NCBI GenBank assembly: GCA_913031575.1
Contig: CAJWEV010000006.1
Span: forward strand, 1-64,000
Direction: 5' to 3'
Source: an uncultured Halieaceae bacterium
GTDB taxonomy: Bacteria > Pseudomonadota > Gammaproteobacteria > Pseudomonadales > Halieaceae
Length of the DNA: 64,000 nt
Each line of letters begins with the position of its first letter. Position 1 is the stretch's first letter. Of the stretch, positions 8,695 through 17,981 are shown one piece after another. The notes beneath the pieces are model-generated. The model did not search any database. It worked only from the letters and a program-made list of their open reading frames with translations, and was not told the origin of the DNA. The position numbers and the translations under genes are program-made.

Positions 8695-9346
8695 TCATCG
8701 CCCTGAGGAGTCGGGTTTCACACTGGTCGAGGTGCTGATTGCTATGGCGATCACTGCGTTCGTGTCAGTGCTGTCTTATCAAACCTTGTCGACTGCACTG
8801 GGAGGTATTGAATCAGCGCGCGCCGAGTCCGAGCGTCTTCACGAGATTAACCGGGCCTTCACCGTGCTTTCGCGAGATATTCGTCAGATGACCAATCGAC
8901 CGGTTCGCGATGAATTTGGACAGGTAGCCTCGGCCGTGTCCGGTGGTGAGTTGGCGAGAGATCCTTTGCGCTTGACCCGCTCGGGTTGGCACAATAGTAC
9001 TGGAGCTCCTCGAAGTACGCTGCAGCGCGTGGTCTTTCGCTTAGAGGAAGACAGGCTGTTGAGATTAAGTTACCCGGTACTTGACCGTACTACCGCCACC
9101 GAGCCGACTGAAACGGTGCTAATTGAGGGTGTTGAGCAGTTTGAATTGCGATTTTTGCCGTCAATCAATGCATTAGAAGTAGATCGTAACCAGGTCATTG
9201 ATCGCCGGTACTGGCAGGAGAACTGGGTCGCGGATGTTGGCTTTACCGACAAACTCATCGACCCTCCCGCTGCAATTGAAGTACGGGTGACCCTGAGCGA
9301 TTGGGGCGCATTGGAGCGACTGTATGTCATGCCGTCATTCCAGTAA
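8681..9346 (+). CDS. gspJ: Type II secretion minor pseudopilin J
   Basis: GspJ is part of the I-J-K tip complex. The ATG at 8681 is chosen over the one at 8666 because GGAGG ends 6 nt upstream of it and it gives the leader MRPADHRPEESG before FTLVEVLIAM. The 221-residue precursor keeps the GspJ signature FTVLSRDIRQMTNRPVRD. Its end overlaps gspK by 23 nt. Confidence 0.93.
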   Translation: MRPADHRPEESGFTLVEVLIAMAITAFVSVLSYQTLSTALGGIESARAESERLHEINRAFTVLSRDIRQMTNRPVRDEFGQVASAVSGGELARDPLRLTRSGWHNSTGAPRSTLQRVVFRLEEDRLLRLSYPVLDRTTATEPTETVLIEGVEQFELRFLPSINALEVDRNQVIDRRYWQENWVADVGFTDKLIDPPAAIEVRVTLSDWGALERLYVMPSFQ

Positions 9347-10391
9347 GCAGCGAGGGGCAGCTCTCGTCATTGCGCTACTCGTGTTTGCGCTGGCGGCGGC
9401 GCTGATGGTGGGTGTGCAGCGCGACTTCAATCTTCAGTTGCAGCGCAGCACCAACACCTTTTTTGCCGAGCAAGGTTGGTCATTTCTGCTGGGTGCCGAG
9501 ACGCTCGCTGAATTGGCATTGAGGTTTGATGTCGACGAGGACGCAAAAAGTGATACCCCGGTGGATTCTTTGCAGGAGTTGTGGGCGCAACCGCAGGCAC
9601 CGTATCCACTCGACGGAATCGGCTTTTTAAGCGGTGATATTTATGACCTGCAAGGCCGCTTCAACATCAACAGCCTCGTTGATCAGTCCAATAATCAGAG
9701 CAGTGACCCCAACACGCCGCTGGGTGAAGCACCCGCGCAGCCCGTGGGAGAGACGGGGGAAACTCGACGCTTCAACGCCGAGCAACGCGTGTTTTTGCGA
9801 CTGCTGCTAGCGATTGATGAAGCGGAGCTGAGTCGCAGTGAGGCGACACGTCTCGTTGAGCGCATTACGGACTTTGTCGATCCAGATCGAAACCCGCGCA
9901 TGGAGGGTGCCGAGGATGAGCGCTACCTCTCCTCGGCGTTCCCCTACCGTGCACCCAATCGGCCGCTGGCCAGCGTGAGTGAGCTCAGAGCTGTCGATGA
10001 GATCACGCCAGAGCTGTACCGCCTAATCGCCCCGTTTTTAACCGTTTGGCCCGCAGAGGGCAGCACCGTAAATCTTCTGACCGCACCGCCTGAAGTGTTG
10101 GCCGCGCTCAATGAGGACGATGCTCTGGAGCCTTTATCTGCTCAACAGGTCGCACGCATCATCGAACTGCGCGACGGCGGCATGCTCAATGAGGTCGATA
10201 CCTTCATTGAGGATGTCATGTTTTCTGATGGCACAACCGACGAGTTACGTGATCTGGTCGATATAAAGTCATCGTGGTTTCTACTCGATGCTCGTGTCGA
10301 GATTGCTGATAGAGAACGCCGCCTGTACAGTGTCTTGCATCGTCAAGGCCGCGCCATTTCGGTTGTACATCGAACCGAGGGAGAGCTTTAG
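9324..10391 (+). CDS. gspK: Type II secretion minor pseudopilin K
   Basis: GspK is the largest minor pseudopilin and caps the pseudopilus. The leader MSCRHSSKQRG precedes AALVIALLVFALAA. As is normal for GspK, the Glu at position 5 is missing (Ile here). The long globular domain contains RFNINSLVD, the ERITDFVDPD calcium-region segment and a helical domain with NLLTAPPEVLAAL. The length of 355 residues is typical. After gspK there is a 188-nt gap before gspL, the only sizeable gap in the operon. Confidence 0.95.
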   Translation: MSCRHSSKQRGAALVIALLVFALAAALMVGVQRDFNLQLQRSTNTFFAEQGWSFLLGAETLAELALRFDVDEDAKSDTPVDSLQELWAQPQAPYPLDGIGFLSGDIYDLQGRFNINSLVDQSNNQSSDPNTPLGEAPAQPVGETGETRRFNAEQRVFLRLLLAIDEAELSRSEATRLVERITDFVDPDRNPRMEGAEDERYLSSAFPYRAPNRPLASVSELRAVDEITPELYRLIAPFLTVWPAEGSTVNLLTAPPEVLAALNEDDALEPLSAQQVARIIELRDGGMLNEVDTFIEDVMFSDGTTDELRDLVDIKSSWFLLDARVEIADRERRLYSVLHRQGRAISVVHRTEGEL

Positions 10392-10579
10392 TGATCGGTC
10401 CTTGCGCTGCGTACACATGTGGGGAAAAAACGGGTCGAGGGAATACGTGAATGGCACTGGCGTAACGAATGTCGTCGGCTACAGTAGTCGTAATCGTGGC
10501 ATGATTCTCAACGGTGCGTGCTGGTGTTATAGCTGCAGTGATAATAGTTGTTTAGTTAAAGAGAGGTGTACCGTCTGAC

Positions 10580-11731
10580 ATGCGTGGTGAAAACCCGAGT
10601 CTCGTGGTTTGGAAAGACGGAGCGCCCGTTCTGTGGCGCGCCGGTGCTACCGCGTTCGAGTCAGTCACTGAAGACACGGTTTTTCCTGAAGGTGTCATTG
10701 TAGGTCTGCCCAGTGACGATGTTCGATCGACGTTGCTCAACGTAAGTCCGGAAGAACGCAAGCATCTCGCCAAGTCACTTCCATTCATGATGGAAGAGCA
10801 GGTTGCCGAGGACGTCGAAGAGCTGCACTTCGTATCCAGTGCCCTCAACGAGAATTGCTATCTCGTGGCATTCACGCGGCGGGACAGTATGGCGGCTTGG
10901 ATTGAGCAACTGGCTTCTAACGACAGTCTAAAAGTGTTTGCTCCAGAGGCGTTGTGCTTGCCGCTTGAGGGCGATGAGTGTTGTGCCGTCGTTGATGGTG
11001 ATGAGGTTGTTTTGCGCTGGGGTGACGCGCATGGCGCTCGCGTCGATTTGTCCTTGTTTTCCATGATTTTGGATTCTTTGTTGGAGGCGCCCTCCAGCCT
11101 CGTTATCTACGGTACAGATCGAGAGCAGGTGGTAGGGCAATTAACCGATGATCAGGCTGCGCTCGTTGATTGGCGGCAAGGCGGCTGGGGCGCTGTCCTG
11201 CTCCTGACAAAGTCAGCGCCTGAGGTGAATCTACGTCATGGGAGTTTTGCACCGCCATTGCCGTTGGCGAAGTGGTGGGGTGTCTGGAAGACCGTTGCTA
11301 TTGCGGCCTCAGTAGCCTTGAGCTTGCAGTTTGTCTCCGATATCACTCAGTTTCAGATGCTAAAAGCTCAAAATCTTGAGTTGCGGTCGGCGATTCAGGA
11401 TTCGTATCGAAAGGCGAATCCTCGAGGCGCGGTTGTCGATGTTGAGAAACAGCTTGATCGTCAGATCGCAGAATTCACAGGTGAAGAAGGCGTTGCAGCC
11501 TTCACACCCGGGTTGGTTGATGTCGTCACAGCAACGATGGCAGAGAACGGTCGTGTTACATCAATCAATTACACAGCAGATCAGTTAAGGCTAAATCTTA
11601 CTGCCCAGGATTTTGCCTCAGTCGAGCAGATCCGTCAGGCGTTGGAGCGAGCCGGGCTCAAAGCTACTCTAGAAACCTCGAGCGCTCGCGGTGACGAGGT
11701 GAGGGCGCGTTTACGGGTCGAGGTATCGTAA
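10580..11731 (+). CDS. gspL: Type II secretion system protein L
   Basis: GspL anchors the GspE ATPase to the inner membrane. The 383 residues comprise an actin-like cytoplasmic domain (about 1-225), one membrane segment (about 235-252, VWKTVAIAASVALSLQF) and a periplasmic ferredoxin-like domain. The ATG has GAGAGG about 14 nt upstream. The preceding 188-nt gap includes a TGATAATAG stretch near 10540 that could be a -10 element, but no matching -35 was seen. The stop overlaps the gspM start by one base. Confidence 0.92.
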   Translation: MRGENPSLVVWKDGAPVLWRAGATAFESVTEDTVFPEGVIVGLPSDDVRSTLLNVSPEERKHLAKSLPFMMEEQVAEDVEELHFVSSALNENCYLVAFTRRDSMAAWIEQLASNDSLKVFAPEALCLPLEGDECCAVVDGDEVVLRWGDAHGARVDLSLFSMILDSLLEAPSSLVIYGTDREQVVGQLTDDQAALVDWRQGGWGAVLLLTKSAPEVNLRHGSFAPPLPLAKWWGVWKTVAIAASVALSLQFVSDITQFQMLKAQNLELRSAIQDSYRKANPRGAVVDVEKQLDRQIAEFTGEEGVAAFTPGLVDVVTATMAENGRVTSINYTADQLRLNLTAQDFASVEQIRQALERAGLKATLETSSARGDEVRARLRVEVS

Positions 11732-12198
11732 TGAAAGAGTGGTTTACTAATCAAAGCCCTCGAGATCAGGTCGCCTTGCTGCTACTCACGGGATTTCTTC
11801 TGGTCGTTGGACTTTTTCAGTTTGCGCTGGTGCCGGCGAGTGAAGCGCGAGGCGAAATGGCGCTAAATAATCGGGCGGCAAGCGCTCAGCTGAGTCGAGT
11901 TGAGACAAAAGTCAGCCGCTTACTGAGTCTTCGTGAAACTGGGAGTAATAATCAAAGTCAGAATCTGTCATCCACCTTAAGCGCCGCGGCGCAAAATGCT
12001 GGTCTTACCGTAAAACGACTTCAGCCAAATAGTCGCGGAGAGGTTCAAATACGGTTTGAGGCCGTTGATTTTGATGCACTGCTTCAGTGGTTACAAACCG
12101 TAGAGGGCAACAAGGGCCTCCGAATCGTCGACGCATCAGTGAGCGATGCGGGTCGATCGGGGGGGGTTAACGCGACACTCCGTGTGCGAGGTCAGTAA
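11731..12198 (+). CDS. gspM: Type II secretion system protein M
   Basis: GspM is a bitopic inner-membrane protein that pairs with GspL. The 155-residue product has a short cytoplasmic start (MKEWFTNQSPRDQ), one membrane segment at about 14-34 (VALLLLTGFLLVVGLFQF), a coiled-coil-like stretch and a ferredoxin-like periplasmic domain ending in TLRVRGQ. The length and the order gspL-gspM-gspN are standard. Confidence 0.92.
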   Translation: MKEWFTNQSPRDQVALLLLTGFLLVVGLFQFALVPASEARGEMALNNRAASAQLSRVETKVSRLLSLRETGSNNQSQNLSSTLSAAAQNAGLTVKRLQPNSRGEVQIRFEAVDFDALLQWLQTVEGNKGLRIVDASVSDAGRSGGVNATLRVRGQ

Positions 12199-12200
12199 GC

Positions 12201-12938
12201 GTGACTTACCGTCGAGTATCCGTGCTGGCAGCGGCGTTGACGATCATGTTACTCATTACCCGTGCGCCGGCCTCTCTGATGGGTTTCGCGATCCCACCGA
12301 CGGTTAATGCCACCGGGTTCAGTGGCACCGTCTGGAAGGGTGCGGTCGCTCACGTTGAAATTCCCCTGCAATCACGGCCGTTTGCTATGGGACGACTCAC
12401 ATGGACGCTCAACCCAGCCGGTTTGCTGTGGGGTGATCTCATTCGCGTGAAGAGCGATTGGGGAAGCCAGCGAATCGATGTTGCGGCGAGACCAGCATTA
12501 AATGGATCGGTGCAGGTCAATGAGGCCATGCTTCGGATCGATCTGGGCTGGCTACGTGAGCTTTTTCCCTTATATGTAGGCGGTCAACTTAAAACCGATA
12601 TTGAGTCCCTCAGCATCGCGGCTGATGGCACCCCGACTTCGGCTAATGGCCGTCTTGTTTGGGAAAACGCTGCCTGGCGCGCGATTGGTGGCGACGTATC
12701 GCTGGGGTCGTACGCCGTCGATGTCACGACGACTGATGCGGGTATCCGGGCAAGCATCATCACATTGAAGGGCGCACTTGAGATCGACGGTTCAGTCACT
12801 ATCGTTGGCGACAACTACCGTGTCGTGGCTAATCTATCGGGGCCGACTGCACGCAATGAGGCTTTTCAACAAGCGATCGCCTTGCTGGCAGTGCCCACCG
12901 GCAGTGGCTACCGAATCGAGTTAAGCGGTACACTCTGA
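12201..12938 (+). CDS. gspN: Type II secretion system protein N
   Basis: GspN is an accessory T2SS protein found in a subset of systems; its precise role is not settled. A GTG start two bases after the gspM stop gives 245 residues. An N-terminal membrane segment or signal (about 6-25) is followed by a beta-rich periplasmic domain with FSGTVWKGAVAHVEI and the LTWTLNPAGLLWGDL motif typical of GspN. It ends the T2SS gene set; the next gene follows after 45 nt and may be cotranscribed. Confidence 0.88.
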   Translation: MTYRRVSVLAAALTIMLLITRAPASLMGFAIPPTVNATGFSGTVWKGAVAHVEIPLQSRPFAMGRLTWTLNPAGLLWGDLIRVKSDWGSQRIDVAARPALNGSVQVNEAMLRIDLGWLRELFPLYVGGQLKTDIESLSIAADGTPTSANGRLVWENAAWRAIGGDVSLGSYAVDVTTTDAGIRASIITLKGALEIDGSVTIVGDNYRVVANLSGPTARNEAFQQAIALLAVPTGSGYRIELSGTL

Positions 12939-12983
12939 CCAGATAGGCTCTGGGGCCTGCTGATACAACAATAACGAAGTGAG

Positions 12984-14276
12984 ATGCCTATGAAGTTTTG
13001 GCAGATGCTTGTTGTCCTCGTCACACTGGGAGGCGCTATGCCGACAACAGCTCAAGATACGCCTGCAGTTATGGACGGCTTTCCGCCTAGCACCGAGTCG
13101 CAGGTTACAAAGAAGAATCATCGGGATTGGCCCTACAGTCAGTGGGCGTTTCAAAATTTTGGCGCACCAAATAATACGGTCATGGTTCCCAGAGGCGGTG
13201 AGATTCATCATTTTCCTCGCGAAGAGTCCCGGCTTGATAAATTCGTCGTTGAGGGTGCATCGCTAGGCGATGTCTTCGCCGCCAACGCTGCGGATGCCTT
13301 GGTAGTCATTCATGGCGACACCTTAGTGCACGAGTCGTACTGGAACGGGATGGACGCACACCGCCAGCACATTTGGTATTCCATGACCAAGTCGCTAGTT
13401 AGCAGTATTGCAGGCATTCTGGTGGAGAGCGGGCAGCTGGATCTGACCAAAAGTCCGTCCGAGTACGTGCCAGAGCTGAAGGGAAGTGCTTTTGATCGCG
13501 TGACAGTACAAAACGTGATGGATCATGCGAGTGGCCTGGCTTTTGAGGAGAACTATGTCGATCCCAAGAGCGACTTTTTCCTCTATTACGCGCCGGCCTT
13601 GAACCTCGGGTATTTGCCCGGCGCAGCGGACCTTCAACCAGGGCAGACGGAGATTTACGGGGTCTACGATTTTCTGACGCACTTTGTGCAGCCTGATCCC
13701 GAGACCCCACCGGGCATGCGTTTCGATTATAACTCTGCAAATGCCGATGTTCTGGGTTGGATGGTGTCCCGGCTGATGGGTAAGTCCCTAAACGACATCA
13801 TTCGAGATGAGGTCTGGCAGAAGATTGGCGCAGAGCACGATGCATTTATCGCAGTTGACCGCGCTTACATCCCGGTCGCCACGGGTGGATTTAATGCAAC
13901 AGCCCGTGATGCCGCGCGCTACGGCATGATGATCCGCGACAAGGGAGTCTTCAGAGGCGAGCGAGTGCTTCCTGCGGACTGGCTTGAGCACATGGTCGAT
14001 GTAAAGGACAGCGACCGCAATGCGATGAATCTCAACCCCAATTATTCGCAGGCGGACTGGATTGCCTATCAGGACATGTGGTGGATTTTGGATGAGACGA
14101 CCGAAGAGTTCTGCGCCGTAGGTATTCACGGTCAGGTAATCTACATTAACCGAAGCACCGATACCGTGATGGTGTGGTTCTCAAGTCAGCGAGACGCAGC
14201 TTCGACACTCGCCCCCGAATTTCCCGTCAAACTCAACGCGGCGCGTGCCGCAGCAAACTATTTAGCGGAGCAATAA
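12984..14276 (+). CDS. Exported serine hydrolase, NylB / class C beta-lactamase-like
   Basis: The 430-residue protein starts with a signal peptide (about 1-23, ending TTAQ). The beta-lactamase-fold active site is visible: SMTK (Ser133, Lys136), a Tyr-Asn-Ser (249-251) in RFDYNSANADVLGW, and a C-terminal GIHGQVIYI strand in place of KTG. The stretch VSSIAGILVESGQLDL and the DHASGLAFEENY region resemble 6-aminohexanoate-dimer hydrolase relatives more than true beta-lactamases. It probably cleaves an amide or ester in the periplasm or outside. It precedes two amino-acid transporter genes with only 3-nt gaps, suggesting uptake of the released amines or amino acids. Substrate unknown. Confidence 0.85.
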   Translation: MPMKFWQMLVVLVTLGGAMPTTAQDTPAVMDGFPPSTESQVTKKNHRDWPYSQWAFQNFGAPNNTVMVPRGGEIHHFPREESRLDKFVVEGASLGDVFAANAADALVVIHGDTLVHESYWNGMDAHRQHIWYSMTKSLVSSIAGILVESGQLDLTKSPSEYVPELKGSAFDRVTVQNVMDHASGLAFEENYVDPKSDFFLYYAPALNLGYLPGAADLQPGQTEIYGVYDFLTHFVQPDPETPPGMRFDYNSANADVLGWMVSRLMGKSLNDIIRDEVWQKIGAEHDAFIAVDRAYIPVATGGFNATARDAARYGMMIRDKGVFRGERVLPADWLEHMVDVKDSDRNAMNLNPNYSQADWIAYQDMWWILDETTEEFCAVGIHGQVIYINRSTDTVMVWFSSQRDAASTLAPEFPVKLNAARAAANYLAEQ

Positions 14277-14279
14277 GCG

Positions 14280-15620
14280 ATGGCAGCAGGCACACCCGTA
14301 TGGTCTAGTAGTTTCGCCTTCATCATGGCCTCAGTCGGTTTCGCCGTTGGCTTGGGCAATATCTGGCGGTTCCCCTATGTCACCGGTGAGAACGGTGGTG
14401 GCGCCTTTGTCATTGTCTATCTGCTCTGCGTTTTCGCTATCGGCGTCCCGTGCGTCATGGCGGAGTTATTAGTTGGCCGACGCGGCCAGTCGAGTCCGTC
14501 AAAGTCGATGGCAACGGTTGCCGAGGAGAGTGGGCACAGCCGCGCCTGGGGCGGTGTTGGTGGTCTTGGGGTTTTCACGGCCTATACGATCTCCATCACC
14601 TACGCAGTTGTTGTGGGCTGGGTGCTTTGGTACCTCATTCAAGCGGCAATAACCGGCTTTGCTGGCGTGGATGCAGCGTCCTCATCACAGGATTTTAATG
14701 CGCTCCTGGCTGACGGATCGACCATGTTGATCATGACCATAGTCGGTAACCTGATCGTCGGCGGAATCATCTACGCCGGCGTTGCCGGGGGTATCGAACG
14801 CGCGGTGACGGTCATGATGCCTTTGTTATTTGCTCTCTTAGTCGGCCTCAGTATATACAACATGTTTGCCGGTGGTTTTGGCCAGACACTGAGTTGGCTG
14901 TTCACACCGGACTTCAGCAAGATCGATGGTCCGGTATTGTTGGCTGCAGTGGGGCAGGCGTTCTTCTCCATTGGTGTCGGCATGGGTGGCATGATGACCT
15001 ACGGATCGTACCTGCCCGCCAACTTTTCCATCACTCGGGGCGCGATGATGATTGTGCTCGCTGACACCATGGTGGCCTTACTTGCCGGTTTTGTCGTCTT
15101 CCCCATGGTCTTTAATTATGGTCTCGATATCGCCGGTGGTGCCGGCCTCATCTTCCAGACGCTCCCTGTCGCGTTTGCGCAGATGCCCGGCGGTCATGTA
15201 TTCGCGGTTCTCTTCTTTGTGATGCTGTCGGTTGCCGGCGTGACGTCCATGGTTGGACTGCTCGAATCCGTGACCAGCTGGATTGATCAGCGCACGACCT
15301 TGGGACGCGAGATTAGCGCTATTGTGGTTGTAGGGTCAGTGACCTTCTGTAGCATTGCGTCTGTGCTTTCCTACAACGTATGGCAGGACGCAACACTGTT
15401 TGGTATGAACTTCAATGCGGCATCTGAAGGGTTATACGACAAGATTACGTTACCGCTGGGAGGCTTGCTGATAGCGCTGTTTGTGGGTTGGTTTATGAAG
15501 CGCGAACTGAGTTTCTCGGAGCTTGCAACCGGTGAGCAGGTCTTCTCAATCTGGCACCTTCTGCTCCGCTTTTTGGTCGTACCCGCCATTGCCATTATTC
15601 TGATTACAGGACTGATTTAA
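14280..15620 (+). CDS. Sodium-dependent neurotransmitter-symporter (NSS/SNF) family transporter
   Basis: This is a 446-residue polytopic inner-membrane protein. The N-terminal signature GFAVGLGNIWRFPYVTGENG contains the unwound helix-1 sodium/substrate site of the NSS family. QAFFSIGVGMGGMMTYGSYL marks the helix 6-7 region. About eleven to twelve membrane helices are seen, as in bacterial members. These proteins import amino acids or related amines with Na+. The gene starts 3 nt after the hydrolase stop and is followed 3 nt later by an AGCS transporter. Confidence 0.93.
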   Translation: MAAGTPVWSSSFAFIMASVGFAVGLGNIWRFPYVTGENGGGAFVIVYLLCVFAIGVPCVMAELLVGRRGQSSPSKSMATVAEESGHSRAWGGVGGLGVFTAYTISITYAVVVGWVLWYLIQAAITGFAGVDAASSSQDFNALLADGSTMLIMTIVGNLIVGGIIYAGVAGGIERAVTVMMPLLFALLVGLSIYNMFAGGFGQTLSWLFTPDFSKIDGPVLLAAVGQAFFSIGVGMGGMMTYGSYLPANFSITRGAMMIVLADTMVALLAGFVVFPMVFNYGLDIAGGAGLIFQTLPVAFAQMPGGHVFAVLFFVMLSVAGVTSMVGLLESVTSWIDQRTTLGREISAIVVVGSVTFCSIASVLSYNVWQDATLFGMNFNAASEGLYDKITLPLGGLLIALFVGWFMKRELSFSELATGEQVFSIWHLLLRFLVVPAIAIILITGLI

Positions 15621-15623
15621 GAC

Positions 15624-17009
15624 ATGCTCGCAACCGTTACCGATTGGCTTTGGTCATATGTACTAATCGCAGCCTTACTGCTGGTGGGTCTTCGCCTCAC
15701 CTGGGAAGCAGGGTTTGTGCAGTTGCGTTTGTTCAAAGAGATGTTTCGTGGCTTGTCCGGCGGTTTCTCGGGCACCGATAAAGGACTATCTAGCTTTCAG
15801 GCATTAGTGGTCAGCGTAGCTGGACGCGTCGGTGGCGGCAATATTGCCGGGGTTGCAGTGGCGATCACCCTCGGCGGACCAGGTGCTCTGTTCTGGATGT
15901 GGCTGATTGCGCTGATTGGTATGGCTACTAGTTTGTTTGAGTGCGCCCTCGCCCAGCTTTACAAGCAGAGCGATGGATCCGAAACCTACCGGGGTGGCCC
16001 TGCGTACTTTATGCGGTTTGGACTGGGCTGGAGTGTCATGCCGGTCATTTACTCCGCGCTTCTACTCGTGACCATTGGGTTTGGGTTTAATGCGGTTCAA
16101 ACCTACTCGGTTACCAACTCCATCGAGTCAGCCTTTTCCATACCGACTTGGCAGAGTGGTCTTGTTCTGACCGCGGTCATGGCAGCCACTTTGTTCGGCG
16201 GTATTCGTCGACTTGCCGCGGTATCTCAGATCATCGTTCCCCTCATGGTCGTCGGCTACTTAATACTCGCTATTGGCATCCTCATAGCCAATATTACCGA
16301 AGTGCCCGCAGCGCTTGGCGTTATCTTCAAGTCTGCCTTTGGTCTCGAGCAGGTTGTCGGAGGTGGTGTTGCCGCCGCCATTATGCAGGGTGCGCGGCGA
16401 GGTCTTTTTTCCAATGAGGCAGGCCTGGGCACGGTGCCTAATGTCGCCGCTACGGCCGATGTAGCGCATCCGATTCAGCAGGGGCTGGTGCAAAGCCTGA
16501 GCGTCTTTATCGATACCATCATTCTCTGCACCTGTACCGCACTTATTATTTTGCTGTCTTCGGTTTACGAGCCAGACGCAGTTAATCCACAAGGTGTTGT
16601 TCTGACACAACTCGCGGTCGCTGAGCAACTGGGCGGTTGGGGAGAGTCACTCGTTAGTATTTTCCTCGTGCTTTTTGCCACGACGACGATTGCCTACAAC
16701 TGCTACCTCGGGGAAAACAGCATTGCTTATTTTGCCAACCGGCCTACATGGGCGATTCCTGCTTTCCGCATTTCAGTACTGATGATGATTGCCTGGGCCT
16801 CGGTTCAGGACTTGGGCACGGTCTTTAGTTTCTCAGATCTAACGATGGCGCTGTTGGCGATCACCAACCTGTTGGCGCTTTGGTACCTTGCACCGATTGG
16901 TATGAAGTTGCTGAACGATTTCGAGGCGCAGCTTAGAGGGGGTTCTTTGCCTGTGTTTAGGCGTGCGACGTTGCCTGAGGAGATGATTGACGAGGGGAGC
17001 TGGTCCTAA
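15624..17009 (+). CDS. Sodium:alanine symporter (AGCS) family transporter
   Basis: The 461-residue inner-membrane protein has the AGCS signatures GRVGGGNIAGVAVAITLGGP, GSETYRGGPAYFMRFGLG, the cytoplasmic-gate segment RRGLFSNEAGLG and TIAYNCYLGENSIAY. The family imports alanine, glycine or related small amino acids with Na+. It is translationally close to the NSS gene (3-nt gap). Two different sodium-coupled carriers behind one exported hydrolase suggest that the hydrolysis products are taken up. A short inverted repeat (CGCCC-AGAA-GGGCG, 17011-17024) follows the stop without a T-run. Confidence 0.93.
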   Translation: MLATVTDWLWSYVLIAALLLVGLRLTWEAGFVQLRLFKEMFRGLSGGFSGTDKGLSSFQALVVSVAGRVGGGNIAGVAVAITLGGPGALFWMWLIALIGMATSLFECALAQLYKQSDGSETYRGGPAYFMRFGLGWSVMPVIYSALLLVTIGFGFNAVQTYSVTNSIESAFSIPTWQSGLVLTAVMAATLFGGIRRLAAVSQIIVPLMVVGYLILAIGILIANITEVPAALGVIFKSAFGLEQVVGGGVAAAIMQGARRGLFSNEAGLGTVPNVAATADVAHPIQQGLVQSLSVFIDTIILCTCTALIILLSSVYEPDAVNPQGVVLTQLAVAEQLGGWGESLVSIFLVLFATTTIAYNCYLGENSIAYFANRPTWAIPAFRISVLMMIAWASVQDLGTVFSFSDLTMALLAITNLLALWYLAPIGMKLLNDFEAQLRGGSLPVFRRATLPEEMIDEGSWS

Positions 17010-17068
17010 TCGCCCAGAAGGGCGGGATATTCGATACGTCCCGTTCGTGAGACAGCTCCATCACTTTA

Positions 17069-17957
17069 GAGGCAAAACCTGATATTACCAAGGAAAGTCA
17101 GCCAAAACACATCGTCATTACGGGGCCAATGGCCGGTATTGGACGCGCGAGTGCGTTTAGTTTGGCACGTGACGGCGCTGACCTAACCTTTCTTTGCAGG
17201 AATCTTGAAAAGGGCGAAGCCCTAGCTGGTGAGATCGTTGCAGTGGGCGGGACGAAACTGACCGTCATCGAGATAGAGATGAGCAGCCTCGACAGCATTT
17301 GTGGTGCGGCAGAGTCAGTACGGCGGTTGGCCAAGCCTATCGATGTGTTTTTGAATAACGCAGGCGTGATCAACGCTCACCGCCGAGTCACAGTAGATGA
17401 ATATGAAGAGACACTGGCAGTCAATCATTTCGCGCCATTTTTACTAACGGGCTTACTTACTATTACCCGCCGTGCTTGAGGCAGCCCCGGGGGCTCGTAT
17501 TGTCAACGTGGCTTCCGGAGCGCATCACTTTGTCAGGGATATGCAATTTGATGACATTCAGTCCGAGCAGAATTACAAAATCTTTGATGTGTATGGTCGT
17601 TCCAAGCTCGGAAATATTTTGTTCACACGGTCATTAGCAAAGCGTTTGAGACGTACAGGTGTGACGGTTAACTGCTTGCACCCCGGTGCCGCTGCTACGG
17701 ATATTGGTAAGCAGCATGGGAAATGGGTGGCCAGGGTCTTGCACTTAATGCTCACGCTATTGCTCAGGAGCCCATTGAAGGGCTCTGAAACATCGGTATA
17801 ACTGTGCTCAAGCGATGACGTCGCTGGGATATCAGGGGCCTACTTTGATAACTGTAAGATCAAGCGACCCACACCCTGTGCCGAAGACGATGCTGCCTCC
17901 GAGAAGCTCTGGGCGCACAGTGAGCATTGCATGGGCTTTTCTTGCGAGGCCCTATAG
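17069..17957 (+). pseudogene. Decayed short-chain dehydrogenase/reductase (retinol-dehydrogenase-like)
   Basis: The pieces together read as one SDR of about 295 residues, but with three lesions. First, the frame before HIVITGPMAGIGRA has no ATG, GTG or TTG after the stop at 17048-17050. Second, the frame shifts near 17455-17472: FLLTGLL continues as LPAVLEAAPGARIVNVASG only in another frame. Third, a TAA at 17799-17801 follows SETSV, where a codon for a residue such as Tyr is expected, and the same frame then continues with ISGAYFDNCKIKRPTP to a TAG at 17955. The catalytic YGRSKLGN motif is still present. Sequencing error could explain one lesion but hardly all three. Confidence 0.85.
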
Positions 17958-17981
17958 AACTAGCCTTGACGCTGTCTATCG

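Noticed and set aside
10288-10578. 96-codon plus-strand frame across the gspK-gspL gap
   Set aside because: It begins inside gspK, is rich in Cys and Ser without any domain, and has no ribosome-binding site.
12984-14276. Beta-lactamase resistance gene
   Set aside because: The Ser-x-x-Lys and Tyr motifs are shared by many esterases and amidases; the surrounding motifs are closer to NylB-like hydrolases and the operon context is transport.
17011-17024. Hairpin CGCCC-AGAA-GGGCG after the AGCS gene as a terminator
   Set aside because: The stem is only five pairs and no T-run follows.
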